Source: Diabrotica undecimpunctata (lineage: Eukaryota; Arthropoda; Insecta; Coleoptera; Chrysomelidae). Taken from it: DNA of 64,000 nt. A model generated the notes under the pieces. That model searched no databases, was not told where the DNA came from, and was given only the letters and a program-made list of their open reading frames with translations. The stretch covers positions 14,871,883 to 14,935,882 of the forward strand of contig NC_092808.1 of NCBI RefSeq assembly GCF_040954645.1, read 5' to 3'. Both the position numbers and the translations under genes were made by a program. Below are positions 32,395 through 42,915 of this stretch, in pieces; position 1 is the first letter of the stretch; each line of letters begins with the position of its first letter.

Positions 32395-34392
32395 CTATCC
32401 GTTTCGGATGTTGAAAATCATATTGGCAATCATGACCTTGCTGGCTGCGGCTCGAAACAGCTCCGTTGAGGTTTTCTTAAACCATGTTCTTAAATTCCGC
32501 AGCCATGATATTCTCCTTCTACCGGGTCCCCGCTTACCTTTGACTTTACCTTGCAATATAGACTGCAGCAGGGAGTAACGGTGCTGATTTCTCATAACGT
32601 GTCCCAGATATTGCAATTTTATGCGTTTGATCGTAAACACAATCTCTGGTTCCTTCTTCATTTTTTCTAGAACTTCCTTGTTCGTGATCCTTGCTGTCCA
32701 TGATATTCTCAGCATTCTTCTATAAAGCCATATCTCAAATGCTTCAAGTTTTTTAATAGTGGTGTCTATAAGCGTCCATGCCTCCGCCCCGTACAACAAC
32801 ACAGAGAAAACATAGCATCTCAAATGTCTCATTTTTGTATCTAGGATGTTGTGACTTTTGAAGATGGCGCTCATTTTGTGAAAGACCGTTCCTGCCTTTC
32901 CTGTGCGGCACTTTATTTCCTGTACATTGCTCCACTGTTCGTTTATAATAGTTCCCAGGTAGCAATACTGTTTTACTTGCTCTATCTGCGTCCCATTAAT
33001 CTATAGATGAGCCCCATTTATATTCTCCTTGCTGATAATCATTTGTTTCGTTTTGTGGGTATTAATGTTTAGTCCGTACTGTTGACTGTACTTTCTGTCC
33101 ATTAGCCTCTGAAGTCCCTCTAAACTATCTGCTATCACCATGGTGTCGTCGGCATATCTAACATTGTTTACTCTTTCACCATTTAGAAGGATGCCTTCGT
33201 CTATTCCGTAAAGAGCCTCGTTAAAAATTTTCTCTGAGTACATATTAAATATCTGATCTAAATATTAAATACTGAGTAGTATTTTTATGTGATCTGTTTC
33301 TTCTCCGTTAATTTTTATGTATGCGGTCTGATTCCAGTATAGTTTTGAAATTATTCTGAGGTCTTTGTCATCCAGGTCTGCTTCTTTTAAAATGTTTATC
33401 ATCTTTTGATATTGAACTCTGTCAAATGCCTTTTCATAGTCGATCAAGCACGCGTATACGTCGCAGTTAACGTCCCTGCATCTTTGAATCAGTACCTGTA
33501 CTCCGAAAAGTGCCTCTCTGGTACCCACTGCGTTAATGAAGACGAACTGTCTGTCCGATATTTGTTCCTCGCACTTCTTATAAATTCTTCCATGGATGAC
33601 TCTAAGAAACAGTTTCAACATGTGGCTCATTAGGCTGATTGTTCGATATTCTTCGCACTTTTAAGCCCCCTGTTTTTTAGGTATCGCTATGAATTCTGAT
33701 TCTAGCCATTTATCAGGGTTGATTCCTGTATTGTATATTTTATTGAAGACAGCCGTAATCCAATTTATTCCTTTTTCCTCCAAGAGTTTTAAAAATTCAG
33801 CTTCGATATTATCAGGCCTTACAGCTTTCCTGCTTTTCATCCGTTTTATTGCTTCTTCTACCTCGGATTTAAGTATGTCCGGGCCCGTCATCCTCTATGA
33901 AAATGGATGCCTATAATCCGTTCTTTGATCTTGAAAAAGTGTCTCCAAATATATTCTCCATTTGTCTTTCATCTCTTGGGTGTCAATGATTAATTTTCCA
34001 TTGGTGTCTATGAGTTTCATTTGTGTTCGTTTTTTTAAAGTACCCGTTATTTCTTTTACCTTTTTGTGTACATTAAAATTGTCATGCTTGGCTTGTAGTC
34101 TTTCTATTTCTTTACATTTCTCTACAGTTTCTTTTTCTTTAGCTTCTCTTACTTTTCTTCTGATGTAAGCCTGCATTTTTTTATATTCATCTTTATTTCC
34201 TTTAATTAACCTTCTGCGTTCTATTAAGTGAAGGATTTCTGGAGTCATCCAAGATTTGTTCTTTGTTTCTTTGTTTGGGTTTAGCAGATCTTGTTTAGTT
34301 CTCTTAATTATTTCTTCGAATTGATTGATTTCTCGTTGGATGTTATTTTCTTCTTTTAATTGTTTAACTTGGTTGTTAATATATTCCCCCAC
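32395..34392 (-). pseudogene. Linker, RT and C-terminus of L-GAA LINE
   Basis: One reading frame from 34392 to 32395 interrupted by four stop codons (at 33895, 33661, 33265 and 33001) and no frameshift. The linker reads SWMTPEILHLIERRRLIKG; the RT reads SRKAVRPDNIEAEFL, KWLESEFIAIPKKQG, CEEYRTISLMSHMLKLFLR, CLIDYEKAFDRVQYQKM and VNNVRYADDTMVIADS (catalytic YADD kept). The block with G-x-x-QGCILSP is lost in a small deletion near 33265. The C-terminus has LYGAEAWTL, MLRISWTARITNKEV, GPGRRRISWLRNLRTWF and ends at 32395. It probably died recently, since decay is by point stops. Confidence 0.85.
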
Positions 34393-34399
34393 TTGCTTT

Positions 34400-35188
34400 T
34401 TAACTTCCGGATGTTTGTTTAGGTCTAGACTTTTTCTTTATTGTCTTCAGTCTCACATCCATGACTCCCACTAAAGGTATGTGGTCAGATTCAATGTCCG
34501 CCCCTGGATATGTTTTGACAGATTTAAAACTGTTTCTGAATCTTCTATTTACCAATATATAATCTATCTGGTTTCTAATTACGTTATGGGGTTTATCTAC
34601 TGGTGCCTTCCATGTATACAATCTCCTCGGTGGAAGTTTATAAAATGTGTTTAGAACCACTAGCTTGTTATCTTCGGCGAATATTTCTAGTCTGTCACCT
34701 CTTTCGTTTCTTTGTCCTAACCCAAAAGGTCCGATTAGAGACGTTTTCCGTTCGGCCCCAAGTTTTGCATTGGAATCCCCCATTATGATGCTGACTTCGT
34801 GTTTAGGTATTCGTTCTAATATATCCTCTATGCTTTGGTAGAGAGTCTCTACTTCCTCGTCGTCTTTATCTGCAGTGGGAGCGTATATTTGTATTATGTT
34901 TACATTCACTGGATTGGCTCTTATTTGCAGTAGTATTACTCTGTTGCAATTGTGTCCCAGTAACACTGGGACAAAATTTAAAATACATCTACTAATTTTT
35001 CTCGTTATTATCACACCAACTCCATGCTCTAGTTTTCCATCTAGTGACCCTGAGTAGAATATTCTGTGATCTTTTTTGTCAATGCTTCCTGTTCCGGGCC
35101 ATCTCATCTCGCTTATTCCCTTTATGTCAATGGTATAAACCTTGTTCAAGGTATATTTTAAAAATTGTGTTGACCCTTTGCTAATCAC
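34400..35188 (-). pseudogene. APE-type endonuclease domain of L-GAA LINE
   Basis: 262 codons. Motifs in order: ISEMRWPGTGSIDKKDHRI (catalytic Glu), GVGVIITRK, IIQIYAPTADKDDEEVE, SIIMGDSNAKLG (the usual GDFNA with Phe to Ser) and GQRNERGDRL. Then follow LYTWKAP, IDYILVNRRFR and ESDHIPLVGVMDV (catalytic Asp/His). The enzyme nicks target DNA to prime reverse transcription. All catalytic blocks are visible, but the frame ends in a stop and shifts by one base before the linker at 34392, separating it from the RT. Confidence 0.85.
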
Positions 35189-35225
35189 TGGTAGTAGTTG
35201 ATGCAGGGTTATTTTTTTATTTTTC

Positions 35226-36224
35226 TAATAAAAACATAATTGTAAATGATTGAATTCTCTTTGTTATTTAAATAATCTAAATTTTTTGCTATATTTACTG
35301 TACTATAAATAATAGTTAGCCGCGCACCATGTTCCATGCTCCATATAAAATGGGCAACGGTGATATAAGTATGCAAAGAAATTGATTGTACAAATCATTA
35401 AGTTGCTGCTTTTTAGGTTATTCTCCTAACCATTTCTCCATGTCCATTCAGGTTTCTTAAACCGTTGATGAATTAATGAACGTGTTACGTATTTTTATGA
35501 AAATTGCGATGCATAAAAACTATAACACAAACGAAAAGTGGAAACAATTAATGACATAATTTCGTAGTTTGTTAAACAGTACATTTTTCTGGCTCTTGTT
35601 CTTAATTAACAGCTTTAAGGATTAAAATGGATGATAAAAAACTTTCTTTAGAAAAATGTAATCGTGCGATTAATTAAATTCACATATTTTTTGTTATAAT
35701 TGTGAAGAGTTGTCCTTATTTAGACGTTTGGCAAAAAGTGTAACAAATGGTGCAGAGAAGATGACATAATACCAAACAAGAATAAGGCGAACTGGTATGT
35801 TTTAGAAAAAATGTAATAGGAAATACCTATACGGTTTAATGTCCTTTCATAGTTGTAAATAATTAGCAAATATATTTTTTACAGGGAACAATTAAAATAG
35901 TAGTGTATACACACTCCAAGAGTTTATTAAGAAATAGTAAATTTGTGATTAAAGTACCTTGTTTGAAATTTCGGTATGTCTACGAGATAATATGAGACAA
36001 GAGTGTACAGCAGGGTATCTCAACCTTTCAGAATTCCAGGCCCAATTTTTAATTATAATGTAAATATATCCAAGGCGCCACAGATAACCGGTTAATTAGA
36101 AATATTTCGAGAACTAATGGTAACTGAATATTGAAAATTGAAATAAAGGGGTTTTGAAAAGTGAACTGTCGAATGAAAATCTTTGCATTTATTTGCCACT
36201 TCCAGTTATGCCGGAAGTTGTTTA
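35226..36224. other. Non-coding stretch
   Basis: No coding or repeat structure recognised. Confidence 0.45.
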
Positions 36225-36280
36225 AAAATTCGTTTTTTTTAATGGGACACCCTGTATTTTTTTAAATTTTCGAAATACTC

Positions 36281-37490
36281 ACTTTCTTCTTCTTCTTAAG
36301 GTGCCGTGCATATCTGCGTAGGCGTCCACCGTACATCGTCTTGTCAGGTGAGATGTTAAATAGTCAGGATTAAATAATTCTGTTTTTAGCAGCATTGCGA
36401 AGCATTTCATAGCTGTGGATTCCTGTCCATTGTCGAATATTGCGCAGCCATGACATTTTTTTACGTCCCAGACCTCTCCTACCCTCTATCTTCCATTCGA
36501 GTATCAGTTGCTGAAAAGTATGTCTTTCTCCTCGTAGTATGTGTCCCAAGTATGCAGTCTTCTTACTTTTTACATAACTAAAAAGTTCCCTATCCTGTAA
36601 GCCCGCTGTTCTAAGTACTTCCTCATTTATGATTTTGTCCGTCCATGATATTCTAAGCATTCGACGCAGGCACCACATTTCAAACACTTCAAGTTTGTTA
36701 ATGGAACTGGCCTTTAACGTCCATGCTTCCATTCCATACAAGAGAATAGGCCAAACGTAACACTTAAGCATCTTGTATCGGAGATTGAAGTCCAATTTGC
36801 GATCAGTCAGAAACTTACGAAGCCTCAAAAAAGCATTTCTGGCTTGTTCAACTCTGCTCTTCATTTCATTCTCGGGGTCCCAACCCTCGTTCAGCAAACA
36901 ACCCAAGTATTTAAATTGCCCGACCTGTTCGATTTCTTCTCCAGAGACATATATCTTTGCGTTGGGGTAATCATTTCTACTTATAATCATTGTTTTTGTC
37001 TTCTTGATATTTATTTTCAAACCCCGAGCTTCACTTGCAAGAGTTAGATCATTTAGAAGGCATTGAAGATCCTCGATGTTATCTGCCACTATGGCTGTAT
37101 CATCGGCATACATGATGTTATTAATAAATATGCCGTTAACTTGAATACCCTTATTAGAATCTGCCACTGCTTCTGCGAAGGCTTTTTCCACGTATAAATT
37201 GAACAGCATTGGAGACAGTATACAACCTTGCCCTACTCCTTTTTTTATGGAGAAATCTTGTGTTTCGTTGAAATTTTGAAGACGTACTGTTGCTGTCTGG
37301 TTCCAATACAGATTGGCGATAATTCTTATATCCTTGTCGTCCAATCCGAACTCTTGTATGTATTTTATCATCAATTCGTGTTTTACATTATCGAATGCTT
37401 TTTCATAATCGATGAAACAGACAAAAACATCCTTTCTTTGATCTAAACAATTCTGTATTAATGTTTGCATACACACATTATTCTGATTAA
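36281..37490 (-). mobile_element. 5'-truncated LINE with GAA tail, inserted in repeat copy A
   Basis: The plus-strand CTTCTTCTTCTT at 36288-36299 is the (GAA)n tail. The element covers the RT and C-terminal region on the minus strand and is cut 5' of the RT palm at about 37490. Repeat sequence flanks both sides, so the insertion postdates the repeat. TSD borders are not clear because both sides are T-rich. Confidence 0.8.
36370..37476 (-). CDS. Uninterrupted RT-palm ORF of a truncated LINE
   Basis: 368 codons without a stop. Contains CFIDYEKAFDNVKHELM (A box), IANLYWNQTATVRLQ, GVGQGCILSPMLFNLYVEK (B box), INNIMYADDTAIVADN (catalytic YADD) and GLKINIKKTKTMIISRN. Then come FKYLGCLLNEGWDPENEM, the C-terminal LLYGMEAWTL, MLRISWTDKIINEEVL and GRRGLGRKKMSWLRNIRQW. 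It lacks endonuclease and fingers, so it cannot transpose by itself. It is related to but distinct from L-GAA. The intact frame suggests this is one of the youngest LINE copies here. The ATG is internal to the original ORF. Confidence 0.85.
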   Translation of the reverse strand: MCMQTLIQNCLDQRKDVFVCFIDYEKAFDNVKHELMIKYIQEFGLDDKDIRIIANLYWNQTATVRLQNFNETQDFSIKKGVGQGCILSPMLFNLYVEKAFAEAVADSNKGIQVNGIFINNIMYADDTAIVADNIEDLQCLLNDLTLASEARGLKINIKKTKTMIISRNDYPNAKIYVSGEEIEQVGQFKYLGCLLNEGWDPENEMKSRVEQARNAFLRLRKFLTDRKLDFNLRYKMLKCYVWPILLYGMEAWTLKASSINKLEVFEMWCLRRMLRISWTDKIINEEVLRTAGLQDRELFSYVKSKKTAYLGHILRGERHTFQQLILEWKIEGRRGLGRKKMSWLRNIRQWTGIHSYEMLRNAAKNRII

Positions 37491-37870
37491 TTTTTGTTAT
37501 TACTTTCCTATATCTTTTAGTTACAGTTTCTTAGTTATTATAGTTTTTATATCAAAATTACACTTTCCCTTGATGTATATACAGTTCCATATCTTCTAAT
37601 GTAGTTTAAATAAAAGTTTAAATTCCTTAGGAACATATTAACCACATACAGTTTACAGTATATAGTTGCCGTTTTTATTATACACTTGGCTTTTTCATTT
37701 CACATCCTAAATTTTTGCATTTTTTTAATGGGACACCCTGTACGTGATTCATTATTTTAGAAGAATACGTTTCCCACTATCGATCTGTATAAGTATTCCC
37801 TATACCTATCTCCTGCAGTTTTCAAATAAATTGACTGCATACATTTTTGTCACAAAAAAATTATTTATCA

Positions 37871-39730
37871 AGTGGATATCCATATTATGGAATATTCTGA
37901 CAAATGTCAGTTGTTGTTAATATTTATAGTAAACTTGTATGCTTTTGGGTTGCAGTTATAATAATAATTTGCCTAATTTTCCTAACAAAATAATAATGGC
38001 TCATTAAGGATATAAAAACGATAATTTTTAAATTATTTAATTATAATTTACGGTTAGTGTAAAATAATAGTATGCAAAACTTGCTGTGTTTTGCTGAGAG
38101 ATATACTGAGAAGCTTCAACCTAATCATAAAACTAAAACGTTTGTTAAACAACTGTTCTCAGGTCAGTTTATACGTAAAATGAACAAGCCCAAGACCTAT
38201 GTCGATAATAAAGACTTAAAAATAGATATCCTGGGATATTTTTTATATGAATTTTATTCATCCTTACGGGAATGTTAGCAATTGTTACAGATATCTACTA
38301 GAGCACGGAATTAAAAAAAAAAACACCTCTTTGGACCCCTTATTCTTATACACTAGCTTAACGTTTACATCCTGGAGGTTATGTAAGACGTGTACAATTT
38401 TGTAAATTTTTTTTAATGAAATGCTACTAAGATCAAGGTTTTACAAAAAAAAAATAATAATACTTGTCAAAAAGTTGACGTTTTTCAATTCTCTAATTAT
38501 TGTTTTTAAGTCAACGTCAACTTTTTTGACAATTAACAAGAGGCGAACGTTAGAAAATTTATTAATTAAATTCGAAACTATAATTATTTTAATATACCTA
38601 TTCAATCATACTAATTCCCAGTAAGCACAAGTATGTATAGGTTATTCCACGAGTATACGACTATTTTGGATTACTTCGACAACGAATATTTTACAGTGCA
38701 AGTAGAAGTATGAAGATAAATTGGTCTAATCATTATTCCAATAAAAAGGATCTACTAGTATGACATCTAAACTAAAATTATTTCAGTTAATAGATGTTCA
38801 GACAGACGCAAAATTTATTGTGAAATTTAATCCGAAAATAACAAAAATTTTTACACAAACTCTATTATAAATAAATATAATGACAGACATTTGGGTAAGC
38901 TTTCCGTGAAATGTAAACACCAAAGAGGCGTGCCGGGTTTCTTTGATATTACACTATTTTATTACTTTTTTAGGTACTACAACTGTAATAAAAAGAAATA
39001 TACTATTTTTAATATAAATGAATAGAAATTGGCAGATCGATGATTCAGAAACCAGAAAAAGAATCTAATATTTCACTTTGTTAGTTTTAAATATTTCATG
39101 TAAAAATTTGAATTCGGTTTCGCCAGGTAGAAATCGTTTGATTTCTTTTTTTGTTTTTAAATATTTGTTTGCTTTGAGTGGATGTACTCTTAAAAGATCC
39201 GAAAGTAACGGGTATAACATATCGGCTATTGATAGTTAAAGTAACAAGTCATTACAGATATTAAAAAGTAACGAAAATTTATATACAGTTTCATATATTG
39301 CCGACTGATTATGGCTGTGAATCTGATCGTTGATAGTTTAAGGAGATTAGGAGAATAAGTAAGTTTTTTTGTTTTTTTTTAATACTAATTGAATATTCGA
39401 CGAAATAAATTACACTATTTGATCACTTAAGTATTGTTACACTTCGTTTAAATAACTTAATTTAAAAACCTCACAATACAATACTAAACTCAATGATAGT
39501 AATTATATACTTCAAAATCTGAATTACTGTTCTATAAACTTTAACTCTATATTTATATCATATCTTCATATTTAAATCTAAGGTTTAAATCAAATCTATC
39601 ATAACAGTATTATAAAAATGGGGAGAATTTACTATTGTACAATTCAGCACATTGGACCATTTAAATCGATACCTTAAAGCGAATTTAAAACAGTCGTATA
39701 TTCGTGCAATGGAGTATACATAAGATAAAC
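37871..39730. other. Mostly non-coding stretch
   Basis: A 68-codon open frame at 38072-38278 has no recognised family. A hairpin at 38440-38530 is listed separately. Nothing else supported. Confidence 0.45.
38440..38530. repeat. Imperfect hairpin with TTGTCAAAAAGTTGACGT arms
   Basis: CTTGTCAAAAAGTTGACGTT is followed about 50 bases later by AACGTCAACTTTTTTGACAA in inverted orientation. The intervening TCAATTCTCTAATT matches the motif next to the mariner relic at 40760-40860. Confidence 0.7.
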
Positions 39731-39780
39731 TAAGTACGTACTGATGGGACATAAAGTATGTACAATGTACGTACTTTACT

Positions 39781-39784
<4 letters not shown>

Positions 39785-39854
<70 letters not shown>
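39785..39854. repeat. (TA)n microsatellite, about 35 units
   Basis: A pure TA run of about 70 bases, read directly. Confidence 0.95.
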
Positions 39855-39856
<2 letters not shown>

Positions 39857-39998
39857 CGGTATTTTAGGCGTTCGACGCCCTTCCGGTAGGGATCTATGGA
39901 GGAGTATCACCTAGCCGCAAGCCCTTATCTCTTGCCGTACTGCTCCACCATAGGCCGATCAGATACCAGCATATTCTAGCATATTCTAGCATATTCTT
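39855..39998. repeat. Possible SINE-like insert ending in a 10-bp tandem repeat
   Basis: A GC-richer block (CCCGGTATTTTAGGCGTTCG onward) directly follows the (TA)n tract, contains no ORF, and ends with AGCATATTCT three times (39968-39997). The abrupt composition change, simple repeat on one side and short tandem on the other suggest a small retroposed insert; no Pol III box was verified. Confidence 0.35.
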
Positions 39999-40744
39999 TA
40001 CTGACATACATTTTCCAATTGATGGTACATACCTAGTACGTACTGAAGGTACGTACCTAGTACATATTGAAGGTATATACCTAATACATACTATATATAC
40101 ATATTATGTACATACTATACACACTTATGATCATTTATGTAAATAAAAGTAAATATAGGTGAATATATCTTTATTATTCATATTTGAAGTACAAAAACAA
40201 GCAAAACTGATGAATCTTAAAGTTTACCAAATGGTTTTGTTTTAAATATACTTCCTCATACACAAAATACATTTTTTAGTATGACTATATAAGTTAAAAA
40301 ACACTCGACTGAATAAGATAACAGGAAACCACACTATAAGCACCAACACCAAAAATAAGTTAAAAAAATCTAAATGAAACTGTCTTGTAATGAATTATCA
40401 CATCAAAACTGTACTTGAGGTAGAAAATTCCTAACCAAATAAATTAGGTTAGGTTAACATAACCTAACATAATAAATATGCTTTAGCTCTTCTTTCTCCT
40501 GGTACATACTTAAGACGTAATAGTACGTACTCGTCTGTACGTACTCGTATGTACCCCAGTGTACGTACTTAAAACGTATATTTCACATCATGTACGTACA
40601 GTACCAAAATTGTACGTACTCAACACGTACTGTGCTGTTTGGGTTTTGTTTGGATTTAAGATGATTTCGACGAATAAATTAAATAAATACTAAAATTCTA
40701 GTTTGGCATTTAATTAATAAAAATTCTAACGTTCCCTTTGGTTA

Positions 40745-40930
40745 TTTGTCAAAAAAGTTGATATTTGTCAATTCTCTAGTTGTTTATAGTTTGCAAAAGC
40801 ATTTATACCTTTATATTTAGTTTCTTTTTCTGCTTAGTTTAGTCAATTCTCTAGTTATTTTTAGTTTGCAAACGCGTTTATACTTGAATATTTAGTTTCT
40901 GTTTCTGCTTAGTTTAGTGAATTCAAGTTT
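40745..40930 (+). repeat. Imperfect tandem repeat upstream of the mariner transposase
   Basis: TCAATTCTCTAGTT-TTT-TAGTTTGCAAA-GC-TTTATAC and TTAGTTTCT-TTTCTGCTTAG occur twice, about 70-75 bp apart, followed by several further GTTTAGT words. Lies in the 5' untranslated part of the mariner-type element. Confidence 0.7.
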
Positions 40931-41017
40931 AGTCAAGTTGTGTTTAGTTAGTTGTTCTTAGTTAATATTTAGTTTAATTATTGTTTAACGAGACGTTTAC
41001 ATTTTTGCAAAGGCAGA

Positions 41018-42076
41018 ATGGTACGTACTGTAGCCGACAAAGTAGCAGCTGTGTTGATAATTGGTGAATGTGGAAATAATTTCCATACAGTGGAACGTCT
41101 TTGGAGGTACCCCGATCGCCCTACATCGAGAACTTATTTGAGGAAGCTTCTTCGGAAGTTTAAACAAACAGGCAGTGTTCAAGATGTCAAATGATCTGGT
41201 GGACCAATAATTAGTGATACCAAAAAAATTTACATAATTTCAGAAATGGTAGTGAACCCTACTTCTTCTGCAGCCCAAGTTGCATCTATCTATGGAATCA
41301 GTCAAAAGACAGTACACCGAGTGTTGGCTAAAAATAAATTTCATCCATACAAATTAAAAATTGTGAACCAATTTCCGATGATGACCCAGACCGAAGACTA
41401 GAATTCTGTGAAAACATGTCCAATAAAATTAACCAACAGCCCGATTACATAAAAACAATTTGTTTTAGTGATGAAAGTACTTTTTTTCTCAATGGAAATG
41501 TTAACACACACAATGTAAGGTATTGGAGTGACACAAATCCTCATGTCTTTCTTGAAACACATACTAAATTTCCAAAAACAAAATAAATGTTTAGGTAGGT
41601 ATTTTAGGAAACCACATAGTTCGACCTGTTTCTCTTAACACTAACTTAACCGGTGAAGTGTATCTGGAGATGTTACAAAATGCAGTTGAACTGTTAATAG
41701 TTGAAATTCTGGAGGATAATCCAGATCGGTAACTTGGAAATAAAGTTTCAACAAGATGATACTCCTGCACATCATTATGATGCAGTAAGACGTTACCTAG
41801 ATGAGGAATATCGTGGTAGATGGATTGGACGACGAGGTACGATAGAATGGCCAGCTCGGCCACCGGACCTCACACCATCAGATTTTTTTGTGGGGAGACT
41901 TGAAATCTAAAGTTTACGCTACAGTACCCGACAATATTGACATTTTGAAACAATGAATTGTTAAAGAATGTAGAGCAATTACTTCCGACACATTTGAACG
42001 AGTACGGCAAGAGTGTAGAAATGGGATGCATTACTGTCAGAAAGTAGATCGAGCACATTTTGAATACTTAATATAA
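41018..42076 (+). pseudogene. IS630/mariner-type transposase relic
   Basis: Reads MVRTVADKVAAVLIIGECG, then RLWRYPDRPTSRTYLRKLL and RKFKQTGSVQDVK with a stop. It continues with AAQVASIYGISQKTVHRVL (HTH region), then ICFSDESTFFLNG (first catalytic Asp) and RYWSDTNPHVF, then QQDDTPAHHYDAVRRYLDE (second Asp), RWIGRRGTIEWPARPPDLT, PSDFFV and LKSKVYATVPDNIDIL. It ends near ALNI at about 42076. At least four frameshifts/stops. The WPARPPDLTPSDFF block and DUF4817-like N-terminus place it in the same broad group as the relic at 29150 but a different lineage. TIRs not identified; CCAGTCAAAAGTCCGTTCCC at about 42398 may be near the right end. Confidence 0.8.
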
Positions 42077-42424
42077 GAAGTGGTTATTAAATATTTATTA
42101 ATTAAATAAGACGCTACAATTATTTTAGTATTTATTTAATTTATTCATTAAAATGAGCTTAAACTTAAACAAAATTATTATGACTAAATAGGTATTTTGA
42201 ATACTTTTCAAACGAGGTATCACTTGCCATAAGGTCCCATTTAACATTATCTGTCACAGTGGCGCTGTAACGTCATCTGTCACTATTACGTCACTTGTTA
42301 TGACTAGTTGAAAAGACTACGTCTGTTTATTACCTTCCTCCCAATTTCAATATTATAACAATAATCGTTCAAAAGATACAAGGGGGGAACGGACTTTTGA
42401 CTGGCACTGTATAATACCAGTCTA

Positions 42425-42915
42425 TAAAAAATAAATTTTATGTGACAAAAATGTAGAAAGTTAATTTAAAATTTAAAAATTGCAAAATTAATACTAATAA
42501 ATACAGACTAATGCATATTACATGCATAGTAATACAGATCAATAGAAAAAAATATATTCTTCTAAAATAATGAATCAAATTTGGGGTGTCCCATTTGAAA
42601 AAAATAATTGGGCTAAATTTAGGATGCAGGTTTTATGCCAATTTTGACAGTAACCTGTATAATGTAAAAGGCAACTTTACACTGTAAACGATAATGCTGT
42701 TAATAAGTTCCTAAGGAATTTAAACTTTTATTCAAATTATATTAGACGATATTGAACTTTGTAAAAATATTAGAAAAGTGTAATTTTCATATAAAACCAT
42801 TATAATTCAAAAACGGTTAACAATAGGTACAGGGAATTATTAATAAAAAATGTTCAAAAAAACGTGAATATTTATAAAATTATAAAAAATATCCAGAGTG
42901 TCCCATTAAAAAAAA
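42425..42915 (-). repeat. Dispersed repeat with TGGGACACC motifs, copy B
   Basis: The reverse complement of this stretch matches copy A (36225-37870) block by block, without the LINE. It carries GGGTGTCCCATT at about 42590 and GAGTGTCCCATT at about 42896. Copy B is thus the pre-insertion form and defines the LINE insertion point in copy A. The open frame at 42864-43049 only overlaps its edge. Confidence 0.75.

Larger units (their letters stand above)
32370..35225 (-). mobile_element. Nearly complete L-GAA LINE (endonuclease, RT, GAA tail)
   Basis: The largest LINE of the window, minus strand. The endonuclease (35188-34400) is followed by the RT polyprotein and a 3' terminus in CTTCTTCTTCTTC (plus strand, 32376-32389). 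The 5' end is truncated or rearranged: the residues before DIKGISEMRWPG do not look like a normal endonuclease start. The APE-type endonuclease plus single ORF2 fit an RTE-like LINE; the endonuclease class is often labelled craniofacial development protein 2-like in annotations. The clade is tentative. Confidence 0.85.
36225..37870 (+). repeat. Dispersed repeat with TGGGACACCCTGTA motifs, copy A (split by a LINE)
   Basis: TTTTTAATGGGACACCCTGTA occurs at about 36232 and again, same strand, at about 37719. Apart from the LINE at 36281-37490, the DNA between them and on to about 37870 matches the reverse complement of 42425-42915 through ordered blocks: AAATTACACTTT, AAAAGTTTAAATTCCTTAGG, CATCCTAAATTT, GATTCATTATTTTAGAAG, ACATTTTTGTCAC. 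The motif resembles a common insect repeat word. Since it is direct rather than inverted, the unit is not a simple TIR element. Confidence 0.75.
39720..40640. repeat. Zone dense in GTACGTAC palindromes
   Basis: The words TACGTAC/GTACGTAC and variants (GTACATAC, GTATGTAC) cluster at about 39730-39775, 40028-40110 and 40500-40640, on both sides of the (TA)n/SINE-like block. The same word occurs at the start of the mariner coding region (ATGGTACGTACTG at about 41018). No ORF. Confidence 0.7.

Noticed and set aside
34603..35057. Plus-strand ORFs across the endonuclease
   Set aside because: Antisense shadows of the minus-strand endonuclease frame.
36225..37740. LTR retrotransposon bounded by TGGGACACC repeats
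   Set aside because: The same unit exists at 42425-42915 without internal coding DNA; the coding part is a separate LINE insertion.
39785..40005. CRISPR-like array of short repeats
   Set aside because: The AGCATATTCT units are adjacent without spacers, and the setting is eukaryotic.
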